Assembly (NCBI RefSeq): GCF_965213555.1
Contig: NZ_OZ243890.1
Coordinates: 2,046,001-2,110,000 of the forward strand
DNA length: 64,000 nucleotides
Reading direction: 5' to 3'
DNA from: Acuticoccus sp965213555
GTDB taxonomy: Bacteria > Pseudomonadota > Alphaproteobacteria > Rhizobiales > Amorphaceae
Below the pieces are notes generated by a model. It was not told the origin of the DNA and did no database searches. It saw nothing but the letters and a program-made list of their open reading frames with translations. Shown here in pieces: positions 55,056 to 63,680 of this stretch. The stretch's first letter is position 1. The number at the start of each line of letters is the position of its first letter. Both the position numbers and the translations under genes were made by a program.

Positions 55056-55784
55056 ATGCCCCTGAGCGAGGCCATCGCCCGCTGGCGCAAGCCGGCGGTG
55101 CGTGCGCGGCGGCACGCCCGCGCGACACGCTGGCAGCAGCCGATCGCGAGCGCCGCCGACCGGCGCGCGGCATGGGCGAGCCTCATGCTCGCCGACCACG
55201 GCGTCCTGCGCCTGCTCTACCGCAACCGGCACCGCGTGACGGACCGCCTGTGGCGCTCGGCGCAGCCCTCGCCCGGCGACATCGCGTGGGCAGCGCGCGC
55301 CGGCATCGCCACCGTGCTGTCCGTCCGCGCCGAGGGGTTCGGCGGCGATCCCTTGGAGCGCGAGGCGTGCCGGCGCCAGGGCCTCGCCTTCGAGCGGCTC
55401 GTGCTCCAGTCCCGCGCCGCGCCGACGCGCGAGGCGCTCACCGTCGCGATTGCGCTGATGCCGCGGCTCGCGACGCCGGTGCTCGTCCACTGCAAGTCCG
55501 GTGCGGACCGCGCGGGGCTCGCCACAGCGCTGTGGCTCATCGTCGTGGAGGGCCGCACGGTCGCCGAGGCGAAGCGCCAGCTCGCGCTGCGCTACGGCCA
55601 CGTGCGGCGTGCGCGGACCGGCATCCTCGACGCCTTCCTCGACGACTACGCGGCGACCGGGGAGGCGCGCGGCATCGCCTTCGCCGACTGGGTCAGGACG
55701 GTCTACGACCGGCAGGCGCTGAAGGCGCGCTTCCGCTCCAGCCGCGCGGCGGACGCGCTTCTCGCCGTCCTCAATCGCGAGTAG
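55056..55784 (+). CDS. Dual-specificity/tyrosine phosphatase-like protein
   Basis: 242 aa. The P-loop HCKSGADRAG (Cys near residue 147) matches the C-x5-R signature of cysteine-based phosphatases, with a general-acid Asp expected further upstream. A basic N-terminal segment (residues 1-60) has no clear function. It overlaps the 3' end of hisG by 14 bases on the opposite strand. Confidence 0.82.
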   Translation: MPLSEAIARWRKPAVRARRHARATRWQQPIASAADRRAAWASLMLADHGVLRLLYRNRHRVTDRLWRSAQPSPGDIAWAARAGIATVLSVRAEGFGGDPLEREACRRQGLAFERLVLQSRAAPTREALTVAIALMPRLATPVLVHCKSGADRAGLATALWLIVVEGRTVAEAKRQLALRYGHVRRARTGILDAFLDDYAATGEARGIAFADWVRTVYDRQALKARFRSSRAADALLAVLNRE

Positions 55785-56751
55785 GCGGCAGGGCGGCGAG
55801 GAGCGCATCGGTAAGTTCGTTGTCCTCGTAGACGTCGGCGACCTGGACGATGACGACCGCGGCCGCGCCGCACGAGCGCAGGTAGGCCGCGCACTCCGAC
55901 GCACGCCGACGCGGCACGTGCAGCGTGAGCGGCGCCGGCGCCGCGCCGAAGGGGGCGACCGCGCCGTACCTTTCGGCGGCGCAGGCGGCGGCCGTGGCGG
56001 GATCGGGCAGGATCGCGCGCAGCTCGAGGACCGCCTGGGCACGCATCTCCGCGGCGATCCGGTCGGCGATGGTGGTGGCGAGCGCGCTCGCGCGGCAGCT
56101 CCATGACGCGACGCGCGAGGCGACGACCGTCGCCTGGGACGACAGGATCACGCCGTCCGAGAGGATCTTCAACTGGTTCGCCGCGAGCGTCGCGCCGGTC
56201 GTTGTGATGTCGACCACGAGGTCGGCCGTGCCCGCCGCGGGGGCTCCCTCGGTGGCGCCGAGGCTCTCCACGATGCGGTAGTCCGCGCAGCCGGCGGCCG
56301 CGAAGTGCCGTCGTGTCAGGTTCACGAACTTCGTGGCGACGCGCAGCGTGCGGCCGTGGCGCACCCGGTGCATCTCGGCGGCGTCGGCGAGGTCGGCCAT
56401 GGTGTCGACGTCGATCCAGCGCGACGGCACGGCGACGACGACGTCGGCCGGACCGAAGCCGAGCGGTGCGACGAGGTGGACGCGGGTGGCGCGCTCGTGG
56501 GGATCGTCGAGCGTCTCGTGGACGAGGTCGAGCCCGGTGAGGCCCATGTGGGCGTTTCCCGCGGCGAGCTCGCGGGCGATCTCCGACGCGGACAGGAACA
56601 CGACCTCGACGCCCTCAAGTCCGCCGACGGCGCCGCGATAGTCCCGCCCTCCGCGCGCCCGGTCGATCTTCAGCCCCGAGCGGGTGAAGAACTCGAGCGC
56701 CTGCTCCTGGAGGCGCCCCTTGGAAGGGACGGCGAGGACGAGGTCGCTCAC
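55771..56751 (-). CDS. hisG: ATP phosphoribosyltransferase, HisG with long C-terminal region
   Basis: 326 aa, GTG start. Catalytic domain: LVLAVPSKGRLQEQ (residue 4), GLTGLDLVHE (about 70), and the PRPP-binding loop in VDITTTGATLAAN (about 195). A further 100 residues resemble a regulatory-type extension. It catalyses the first histidine step. HisZ is also present, which is normally tied to short HisG; alphaproteobacteria often combine HisZ with this longer form. It is the last of three genes joined by GTGA overlaps. Confidence 0.92.
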   Translation of the reverse strand: MSDLVLAVPSKGRLQEQALEFFTRSGLKIDRARGGRDYRGAVGGLEGVEVVFLSASEIARELAAGNAHMGLTGLDLVHETLDDPHERATRVHLVAPLGFGPADVVVAVPSRWIDVDTMADLADAAEMHRVRHGRTLRVATKFVNLTRRHFAAAGCADYRIVESLGATEGAPAAGTADLVVDITTTGATLAANQLKILSDGVILSSQATVVASRVASWSCRASALATTIADRIAAEMRAQAVLELRAILPDPATAAACAAERYGAVAPFGAAPAPLTLHVPRRRASECAAYLRSCGAAAVVIVQVADVYEDNELTDALLAALPPTRD

Positions 56752-57827
56752 GCGTCCTCCGGCAACCGGTCGAGCCACACCGAGAACCCGACGCCGGGCA
56801 GCGAGCGTCCGCCATCGAGGAGCGCGATCAGCTTGTCGTAGCGCCCGCCACCGATCACCTCGCCGTCTGGCCAGGCAGCGTCGGCGACCTCGAAGACGAA
56901 GCCGGTGTAGTACCCGATGCGGCGGCCGAACGCGGCGTCGAAGGTGATCGCCGCGGTGTCGATGCCGGCCGCGACGAGTGCGTCGGCGCGGGCGGCGAAG
57001 GCGGCGAGCGTCGCGTCGAGGTCGACGCCCTCGCGGCGCGCGAACGCGGACAGCGTGTCCGTCGCCCGGTCGAGGGGCACGGTGAGGGCGAGGAAGCGCT
57101 CGATCACCTCGACCGCGTGCCCCGCGGCGCCGCCTGCGGCCTGCTCCAAGAGCCGCTCGGCGATGTCGGCGTCGGTGCGCCCGCCCGGCGCCGAGGCCGT
57201 GGGCAGGCCGATGATCGCATCGACGATGGCCCGCGCCTGCGCCGCGTCGACCCTGGCGAGCGCGGGGGCGAGGCGCGCGACGAACCCCTCCGCCGGCCCC
57301 TGCCGCGCCAGCCGCGCGAGGGCCGAGGCGAGCCGTGCCGGGTCGCCGAATGCCGCGCCGAGGCGCCCGCGCCAGCCGAGCGACAGGCCGAGCGCGGCGG
57401 TCAGCGCGTCGAACACGTGGGCGTCGCCGACGCGCACGACCGATGCGAGGCCGACCGCGCCCGCGCAGTCCATGGCGAGGGCGAACAGGCGCGCGTCCGT
57501 CGCCATCTCGTCGGCGTGGCCGATCCACTCGGTGCCGGCCTGGCTGAACTCAGGCTCGCCGGAGGCGCGGCGCTTGCGGAACACCTTGCCCTGGTAGGCG
57601 TAGGTGGTCGGCGCGGCGCGCCCCGAGGCGAGGTGCTCGCTGCACACGGGGATGGTGAAGTCGGGCCTGAGGCACAGCGTGCGGCCCTCGCCGTCCTCGG
57701 TGGTGAAGAGCCGCCGTCGGAACTCCTCGCCCGCGAGGTCGACGAAGATGTCCGCCGGCTGCAGGAGGGGCGGCGTGACGACGAGGTCGCTCGCCGCCGT
57801 CAAGGTCGCCCAGAGCCGTTCGCTCAC
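56748..57827 (-). CDS. hisZ: ATP phosphoribosyltransferase regulatory subunit
   Basis: 359 aa, GTG start. It is a paralogue of the HisS catalytic core (LCLRPDFTIPVCSEHLA, about residue 58; AYQGKVFRKRR; GGRYDKLIALLDGG near the end) but lacks the anticodon-binding domain. It forms a complex with HisG and confers histidine inhibition. It overlaps hisS and hisG by four bases on each side. Confidence 0.92.
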   Translation of the reverse strand: MSERLWATLTAASDLVVTPPLLQPADIFVDLAGEEFRRRLFTTEDGEGRTLCLRPDFTIPVCSEHLASGRAAPTTYAYQGKVFRKRRASGEPEFSQAGTEWIGHADEMATDARLFALAMDCAGAVGLASVVRVGDAHVFDALTAALGLSLGWRGRLGAAFGDPARLASALARLARQGPAEGFVARLAPALARVDAAQARAIVDAIIGLPTASAPGGRTDADIAERLLEQAAGGAAGHAVEVIERFLALTVPLDRATDTLSAFARREGVDLDATLAAFAARADALVAAGIDTAAITFDAAFGRRIGYYTGFVFEVADAAWPDGEVIGGGRYDKLIALLDGGRSLPGVGFSVWLDRLPEDA

Positions 57828-59260
57828 GACAGGATCTGGCGCACCGCCGCCACGATCGCGCTGACGTCGCCGTCCCGGTACGGCACCTCGTGCTGGGCGG
57901 GGCGCTCGGCGACCCACTCGGAGCGGTCGCCGATCGCCCGGCTCGCAACCTTGCCAGCGGCGAGGTCCTTGAACTGGACGACGCCGCGCGCCCGCTCGTC
58001 CGAGCCCTGGATGAGGACGCACGGCGCGCCGCGGCGGTCGGCGTACTTCAGCTGCGCCTTCATGCCGCTGTCGCCGATGTACATCTCGACGGGGACCACC
58101 GTGCCGCCCGTGTTGAGCGCGGCGCGTAGCCTTGCGGTCAGCGCCTGGTAGGCGCCGACGTCGTCGCGATCCATGACGGTGACGATGACCGGGCCCCGCT
58201 CCGCCGCCGCGCCCGCGCGGGCCGCGAGCGCTGCGGCGAGGCGCGAGACGCCGACGGAGAAGCCGGTCGCCGGCACGTCCTCGCCGCGAAAGCGCCCGAC
58301 GAGCCCGTCGTAGCGCCCGCCGCCGCCCACCGAGCCGAAGCGCACCGGCCGGCCCTCGTCGTCGGTGGTTTGGAACGTCAGCTCTGCCTCGAACACCGCG
58401 CCGGTGTAGTACTCCAGCCCGCGGACGACCGAGGGGTCGACGACCACCGTGCCGTAGCCAGCACGATCGACCGCCTCTCCGATCGCGACGAGGTCGGCGG
58501 ACAGTCGTGCCTCGGCGGACGGGTCGAGCAACCCGAGCACGGTCTCGGCCTGAGCCTCGGTGAGCCCGGCGCCGCGGGTGAAGTCGCCGCTCTCGTCCTT
58601 ACGACCAGGGCCGAGGAGCTTTGCGACCTCCACGAGCGGAAACCTGTCCGCCTTGTCGACCGCGCGCAGCACAATCAACCGGCGCGGGTCGCCCTCGCCG
58701 AGGCCGATGTCGGCAAGGATGGCGTCGAGCACCCGTCGGGAGTTGACCCGGATGACGTACTCGCCTCGCGCGAAGCCGAGCGCCTCCATGGTGTCGGCGG
58801 CCATCATGCAGATCTCGGCGTCGGCGAGGGGCGAGGCGGCGCCGACGATGTCCGCGTCGCACTGCATGAACTGGCGGTACCGGCCCGGCCCTGGCTTCTC
58901 GTTGCGGAAGACCCAGCCGGCCCGATAGCTCTTGTAGGGCTTGGGCGTGCGCTCGAAGTTCTGCGCCACCATGCGCGCGAGGGGCGCGGTCAGGTCGTAG
59001 CGCAGCGCGAGCCACGCCTCGTCGTCGTCCTGGAATGCGAAGACGCCCTCGTTGGGCCGGTCCTCGTCCGGCAGGAACTTGCCGAGCGCGTCGGCGTACT
59101 CGACGAGCGGCGTCTCCACCGGCTCGAAGCCCCAGCGCTCATAGACTTGGGTAATGGTGTCGATCATCGCGGCGACGCGGCGTATCTCGGGCGCCGAGCG
59201 GTCCGCGAACCCGCGCGGCAGCCGCGCCTTCGGCCGAGTGTCCCTGTCCGCCTTCGCCAT
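57824..59260 (-). CDS. hisS: Histidyl-tRNA synthetase
   Basis: 478 aa class II synthetase: LRYDLTAPLARMVAQN (motif 1 region, about residue 92), motif 2 YRAGWVFRNEKPGPGRYRQF (about 118), GLEYYTGAVFE (about 285), GGGGRYDGLVGRF (motif 3, about 320) and a C-terminal anticodon-binding domain (about 380-478). It heads the hisS-hisZ-hisG unit, coupling tRNA charging with histidine synthesis. Confidence 0.95.
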   Translation of the reverse strand: MAKADRDTRPKARLPRGFADRSAPEIRRVAAMIDTITQVYERWGFEPVETPLVEYADALGKFLPDEDRPNEGVFAFQDDDEAWLALRYDLTAPLARMVAQNFERTPKPYKSYRAGWVFRNEKPGPGRYRQFMQCDADIVGAASPLADAEICMMAADTMEALGFARGEYVIRVNSRRVLDAILADIGLGEGDPRRLIVLRAVDKADRFPLVEVAKLLGPGRKDESGDFTRGAGLTEAQAETVLGLLDPSAEARLSADLVAIGEAVDRAGYGTVVVDPSVVRGLEYYTGAVFEAELTFQTTDDEGRPVRFGSVGGGGRYDGLVGRFRGEDVPATGFSVGVSRLAAALAARAGAAAERGPVIVTVMDRDDVGAYQALTARLRAALNTGGTVVPVEMYIGDSGMKAQLKYADRRGAPCVLIQGSDERARGVVQFKDLAAGKVASRAIGDRSEWVAERPAQHEVPYRDGDVSAIVAAVRQILS

Positions 59261-59368
59261 GGTGCCCCCCGCTTCGGCGCGAGGGTGTAGCGCGGGCTCC
59301 GCGCCCGCTCAACAAAGCGCCGCGGGCGACCCGCCGCGCGATGCCGGCCGGCCCGGACTGGCGGGCGG

Positions 59369-60778
59369 TCAGGCCGACACGTCGTCCGTCTCGCGCGAGG
59401 AGGCGGCGGGCGGCGGCAGCTGCGGCACGGCATCGCTCGCCTCGCGCGGGGCGACCTTGACCGAGCGCGCCAGGCGAGCGACCGCGCTCGCCGCGGCGAC
59501 CTTGCCGTCGTTGGCGAAGGCCTCGTGGTTCTTCTCCACGTCGGCGAGGACGTAGCGGTAGTTTACCATCACGCCGTGCGCGGTGCCGAGGCCGCGCTCG
59601 GAGCGGTCGGCGGCGAAGTTCACCTGCTCGAGGCGCGCGCCGTTGCCGAGGTGGAACCGCGCCACGGGATCTACAGGACGTCCGCGCTCATCCTTGGCCT
59701 CGATGAGGTAGTGCGCGGCGAGCGGCATCAGCGCGGCCTCCGCGGCCTTGGCCCGCGCGGGGTCCTCCAGCCATCCGACGTCGAACCCGGACAGCAGCGT
59801 GCGCGTCGGCTCGTCGACGGCGCTGGTCGGGCGGGCGACCTCCTCGCGCAGCCAGCGCGCGAAGCCCGGCACCGGCGACAGCGTGACGAACGACTTGAGG
59901 TTCGGCAGCTCGGCCGCAAGGTCCGTCGCCACCTGCTTGATGAGGAACGCACCGAAGGAGATCCCACGCAGCCCCTCCTGGCAGTTGGAGATGGAGTAGA
60001 ACACCGCCGTCGTCGCCTGGCTCGGGTCGATGGGCCGGCGCTCGTGGGCGAGGATCGGCCCGATGGCGCCGGGGATGTCGGCGGTCAGCGCGACCTCCAC
60101 GAAGATCAGCGGCTCGTCGCCGAGGCGCGGGTGGAAGAAGCCGAACAGCCGGCGGTCTGGGACGTCGATGCGCAGGCGAAGGTCGTCCCACCCGCGGATC
60201 GCGTGGACGGCCTCGTAGCGGATGATCTTCTCAAGGATCGCGGCGGACGTCTGCCAGTCGATCTCCCTGAGGAGGAGGAAGCCGCGGTTGAACCACTCCT
60301 CGAACATGCGCCTGAGGTCGTCGTCCACCGTCCAAAGGTCCGGGTGGTTGGCGAGGCGCTCCAGGAGCTCGCAGCGCATGGCGACGAGCGCCTGCGTGCC
60401 TCCGGTCACTTGGTTGAGCCGGCGGAACACCTCGATGCGACGGGGCTCGGCGGCCTCCCGCAGCGCAGTAGCGGTGCGCGCGTCGGGCCGCTCCACGTAG
60501 TCCCGGGCGGCCTCGCTGAGGCGGTCCGGCTCCGGTCCGTAGTCCGCCGCCAGCGTGCGGAACACGAAGGTGCGCCCGGCCGAATCGAGGTCGCGGTAGG
60601 CGCGCAGGAACTCCGCCGCCCGCTCGATGGAGGAGGCCTCGCCGAGGCCTGACAACAGCGCGTCGATGAGGCCGGTGAGGTCCTTGCGGCTCATGCGCTT
60701 GGGCTTGCGCCGCTCGCCGAACAGGCGATTGTCGGTGATCGCGTTCAGCAGGTCGTTGATGACGCTGGTCTGAGGCAT
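59369..60778 (-). CDS. Malonyl-CoA decarboxylase
   Basis: 469 aa. The N-terminal helical domain (about 1-165) and the GNAT-fold catalytic domain match MCD: FFHPRLGDEPLIFVEVAL (about 220) and the catalytic Ser/His block AVFYSISNCQEGLRGISFG (about 270), with a His later in LGNGARLEQ. It converts malonyl-CoA to acetyl-CoA and CO2. It is monocistronic and divergent from the NUDIX gene. Confidence 0.92.
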   Translation of the reverse strand: MPQTSVINDLLNAITDNRLFGERRKPKRMSRKDLTGLIDALLSGLGEASSIERAAEFLRAYRDLDSAGRTFVFRTLAADYGPEPDRLSEAARDYVERPDARTATALREAAEPRRIEVFRRLNQVTGGTQALVAMRCELLERLANHPDLWTVDDDLRRMFEEWFNRGFLLLREIDWQTSAAILEKIIRYEAVHAIRGWDDLRLRIDVPDRRLFGFFHPRLGDEPLIFVEVALTADIPGAIGPILAHERRPIDPSQATTAVFYSISNCQEGLRGISFGAFLIKQVATDLAAELPNLKSFVTLSPVPGFARWLREEVARPTSAVDEPTRTLLSGFDVGWLEDPARAKAAEAALMPLAAHYLIEAKDERGRPVDPVARFHLGNGARLEQVNFAADRSERGLGTAHGVMVNYRYVLADVEKNHEAFANDGKVAAASAVARLARSVKVAPREASDAVPQLPPPAASSRETDDVSA

Positions 60779-60856
60779 GGAACCCTCCCGCTTGCGACGT
60801 GGCGCACCCGGACGCAGGCCGTTATAGCACCTCGCGGACGGCTTCAGGATGGCGAC

Positions 60857-61441
60857 TTGTCCGAGCAGACCTACTCAGTGCATCGCACGCGACGGGCCTA
60901 CGACGGCTTCATGACGCTCGACCTCTACGAGGCGACGATCCGGCGCGGCGGGACCGAAGTCACGGTCGTGCGCGAGGTGCACGACCACGGCAACGGCGCG
61001 GCGGTGCTGCCCTACGACGCGGCCCGGCGGACCTGCCTCATGGTGCGCCAGCTGCGCCTGCCGGTGCACGTGGTGGAGGGCGACGGGCTGATCCTCGAGG
61101 TCGCCGCCGGGCTCATCGACCCCGGGGACGAGAGCGCGGCGGAGGCTGCCCGGCGGGAGGCGGCGGAGGAGCTGCGCTACCTGGTGCACGACCTGCGCAA
61201 GGTCGGCACGTTCTACCCCATCCCCGGCATGGTGACGGAGCAGATGAACTGCTTCCTCGCCACCTACACGCCTGCGGACCGCATCACCTCGGGCTACGAG
61301 GCGGACGAGGACGAGGTGCTCGACGTCGAGGAGTGGGCGATCGGCGAGCTGTGGGCCGCCTGGCAGGACGGCCGGCTGCGCGACGGCAAGGCCGTGGTGT
61401 GCCTGCAGGCGCTGAGGATCGAGCGGCCGGACCTCTTCTGA
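60857..61441 (+). CDS. NUDIX hydrolase (NudK/ADP-ribose pyrophosphatase-like)
   Basis: 194 aa. The NUDIX helix-loop-helix is GLIDPGDESAAEAARREAAEEL (split here as GLIDPGDE then AAEAARREAAEEL), with the loop one residue longer than the canonical GX5EX7REUXEE. The N-terminal strand pattern DLYEATIRRGG and the GMVTEQMNCFLA segment after the box match GDP-mannose or ADP-sugar pyrophosphatases of the NudK type. Exact substrate unknown. Confidence 0.87.
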   Translation: MSEQTYSVHRTRRAYDGFMTLDLYEATIRRGGTEVTVVREVHDHGNGAAVLPYDAARRTCLMVRQLRLPVHVVEGDGLILEVAAGLIDPGDESAAEAARREAAEELRYLVHDLRKVGTFYPIPGMVTEQMNCFLATYTPADRITSGYEADEDEVLDVEEWAIGELWAAWQDGRLRDGKAVVCLQALRIERPDLF

Positions 61442-61470
61442 ACGGCCGAGGCTGCACCGGCGTGGCGCGG

Positions 61471-62718
61471 TTAGTCGGTGCGCCAGTGCCGGCGCACGCG
61501 CTTCAGCGCGCTCCAGATCCCGATGACGACCACCGGGGCGAGGAGGCCGAGCGCGAGCGTCCTCGAGATCGGCAGCACGCCAGCGTCCAGCAGGGCGTCC
61601 ACCGGGTAGGCGAGGAGGCCGAGGAGGTAGTAGCTGATGGCGATGACCGACAGGCTCTCCACTGCCTCGGACAGCACGAGCTGCCGCTGCTGGCGCTCGT
61701 TCATTGAGCGCAAGATCTCCTGGTTGCCCTTGTTCATGGAGACGTCGACGCGGGTGCGCAGCAGGTCGAGCGCGCGGCCGACCGCCATCGACAGCTCCTC
61801 CTGCCGCTGCTCGGTGGAGGCGATGGTGCGCACCGCCGGGGCGAGGCGGGTACGGATGAAGCCCGACAGGGTGGGCCGCTCGCCGTGCTTCTCCTCGTCC
61901 AGGGACAGGAGCCGCTCGTCCACCAGGGCGGCGTACGCGCGGCTTGCCGAGAAGCGGAAGCGGGTGGCCGAGCGCATGGCCTCGGTGCGGGCGGACAGGT
62001 CCTGCAGCTTGTCGAGGATCGCCGCGTCGCCCTCCTCGCCGTAGGTCAGCGCGTTGGTGACCTCGGCGAGGTCGGCCTCGAGCTGCGACAGGATGGGGCC
62101 GATGCGCCGCGCCGTCGGCAGGCCGATCAGCGTCATCACGCGGTAGGTCTCGAGCTCAAGGACGCGCTGCACGCGCCGGCCGAGCTGCTCGGGCCCGATG
62201 GCGGGCGCCGCGACGTGCATCTCCATGAAGCCGTCGTGGCCGACGCGGAAGGACGACGACACGTCGATGTTGCCGCGCAGCACCCCGCCGATGTCGTGGG
62301 GGTGCGCCCGCGCGGTCGCGCGGTCGACCACGAACACGCGCAGGGAGACGAGGAGCTCGGCGCCATCGGGGACGTCGCCGGCGATCCGGGCGATGAGGTC
62401 CTCGCCCGGCGCCCGACCATCCGACGACACGAGGGTCAGGGTGGTGAACTCGGTGTGCGGCTCGAGCTTGATGGTGAGCCCATCGCGCGCGAGGATGGTG
62501 TGCCGCGCTGCCGTCGTGTTGGGCGCTCCGAACACCGCACCATAGAGCTCGCCGGCGACGTCCCTGCCGACGCAGGCGAAGGCGAGGTGATGGATGGTCG
62601 AGGGGACGTGCAGCGAGAGCGGCGGACGCGCGTGCGCCTCGCCGATCGCCGCCGCCCGGTCGGGATGGTTGCGGAACGGCAGGGCGCCCGTCCGCTCCGC
62701 GAGCGCTGCCTCCGCCAC
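61471..62718 (-). CDS. DUF3422 membrane-anchored protein
   Basis: 415 aa from GTG 62718, which has AGGAGG nine bases upstream. The large soluble part starts LPFRNHPDR and is the DUF3422 domain, including a coiled-coil stretch around residues 260-350. Two membrane helices lie at the C-terminus (about residues 355-375 and 385-405), followed by a basic tail. The membrane layout is reminiscent of magnesium-transport-like proteins, but no function is established. Confidence 0.85.
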   Translation of the reverse strand: MAEAALAERTGALPFRNHPDRAAAIGEAHARPPLSLHVPSTIHHLAFACVGRDVAGELYGAVFGAPNTTAARHTILARDGLTIKLEPHTEFTTLTLVSSDGRAPGEDLIARIAGDVPDGAELLVSLRVFVVDRATARAHPHDIGGVLRGNIDVSSSFRVGHDGFMEMHVAAPAIGPEQLGRRVQRVLELETYRVMTLIGLPTARRIGPILSQLEADLAEVTNALTYGEEGDAAILDKLQDLSARTEAMRSATRFRFSASRAYAALVDERLLSLDEEKHGERPTLSGFIRTRLAPAVRTIASTEQRQEELSMAVGRALDLLRTRVDVSMNKGNQEILRSMNERQQRQLVLSEAVESLSVIAISYYLLGLLAYPVDALLDAGVLPISRTLALGLLAPVVVIGIWSALKRVRRHWRTD

Positions 62719-62819
62719 GATCGTCCTCCTGCACGCCCGAGCCGCGGCGTGATGCCCTCCATGGCCCGGCGAGGTGCCTCGTGCAACCGTGCCGGGAGAG
62801 CGGCGGTGCGACGGGCGGC

Positions 62820-63584
62820 TCAGCGCTGGACGCGCTCCACGATGGGCAGGAGGAGGCGGCTCGGCATCAGCGTGGTGACGACGGCACCGACCTTGTTCAT
62901 GAGCCCCGGCACGACGACCCGTCGCCCGGCCCGCGTGCCGCGCCAGCCGATGGCGGCGACGCGTTCGGCAGACATCCGCTTGGCGTTCTTGAACAGGAAG
63001 GAGCGGTCCATGCCCGACACCGAGCCGAACTCCGAGCGCGTGGGTCCCGGGCACAGGGCGGTCACGGTGACGCCCGTGCCGTGCAGCTCCTGCCAAAGCG
63101 CCTCCGAGAAGGACAGAACGAACGCCTTGGTGGCGTAGTACACCGACACGTTCGGGCCCGGCAGGTAGGCGGCGGTGGAGGCGACGTTGAGCACGGCGCC
63201 GCTGGACCGCTCGACCATCGCCGGCAGGAGGCGATGGGTGAGCTCCACCAGGGTGCGCACGTTGAGGTCGATCATGCCGAGCTGACGCTCAAGCGGCGCC
63301 TGGGCGAACGGCCCCGCATGGCCGAAGCCCGCGTTGTTGACGAGCACGTCGAGGGGCCGGCCGAGCGCGGCCACCTCGCCCTGAAGCGCGGCGGGCGCAT
63401 CACGCTCGGTGAGGTCGAGCGCGACGGGGATGACCTCCACCGGCAGCTCGTCGGCGAGCGCGCGCAGGCGGTCCTCGCGCCGGGCGACGAGGACGAGGTC
63501 GTAGCCGTCGGCGGCGATGCGGCGGGCGAGGGCGGAACCGATCCCGGCGGAGGCGCCGGTCACTAGGGCGAGGGGTCTGGGCAT
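62820..63584 (-). CDS. Short-chain dehydrogenase/reductase
   Basis: 254 aa classical SDR: the cofactor motif TGASAGIG (residue 9), NNAG (about 88), catalytic Ser in NVASTAAYL and the YYATK pair (about 150-154). The basic residues after the second strand (ARRED) favour NADPH. Substrate unknown; a long C-terminal helix with LMPSRLLLPIVERV is similar to acyl-chain or ketone reductases. ATG 63584 was preferred to TTG 63590. Confidence 0.88.
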   Translation of the reverse strand: MPRPLALVTGASAGIGSALARRIAADGYDLVLVARREDRLRALADELPVEVIPVALDLTERDAPAALQGEVAALGRPLDVLVNNAGFGHAGPFAQAPLERQLGMIDLNVRTLVELTHRLLPAMVERSSGAVLNVASTAAYLPGPNVSVYYATKAFVLSFSEALWQELHGTGVTVTALCPGPTRSEFGSVSGMDRSFLFKNAKRMSAERVAAIGWRGTRAGRRVVVPGLMNKVGAVVTTLMPSRLLLPIVERVQR

Positions 63585-63630
63585 GCGCAACAGATGTTCC
63601 GGAACGCACGCGTCGCAAGCTCTTGCATGA

Positions 63631-63669
63631 AGTTCAACGTTGAACTACATAGTTTTGATGTTGAACTAT
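63631..63669 (+). promoter_or_regulatory. Candidate MarR-type operator: palindrome plus a second half-site
   Basis: AGTTCAACGTTGAACT (63631-63646) is a perfect 16-base palindrome. GTTGAACTA recurs 21 bases (two helical turns) later at 63660-63668, close to the ribosome-binding site of the nitroreductase gene. The TTCAA...TTGAA pattern is typical of MarR/HxlR-family operators. The regulator is not in the window. Confidence 0.6.
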
Positions 63670-63680
63670 TGGAGGGCGAC

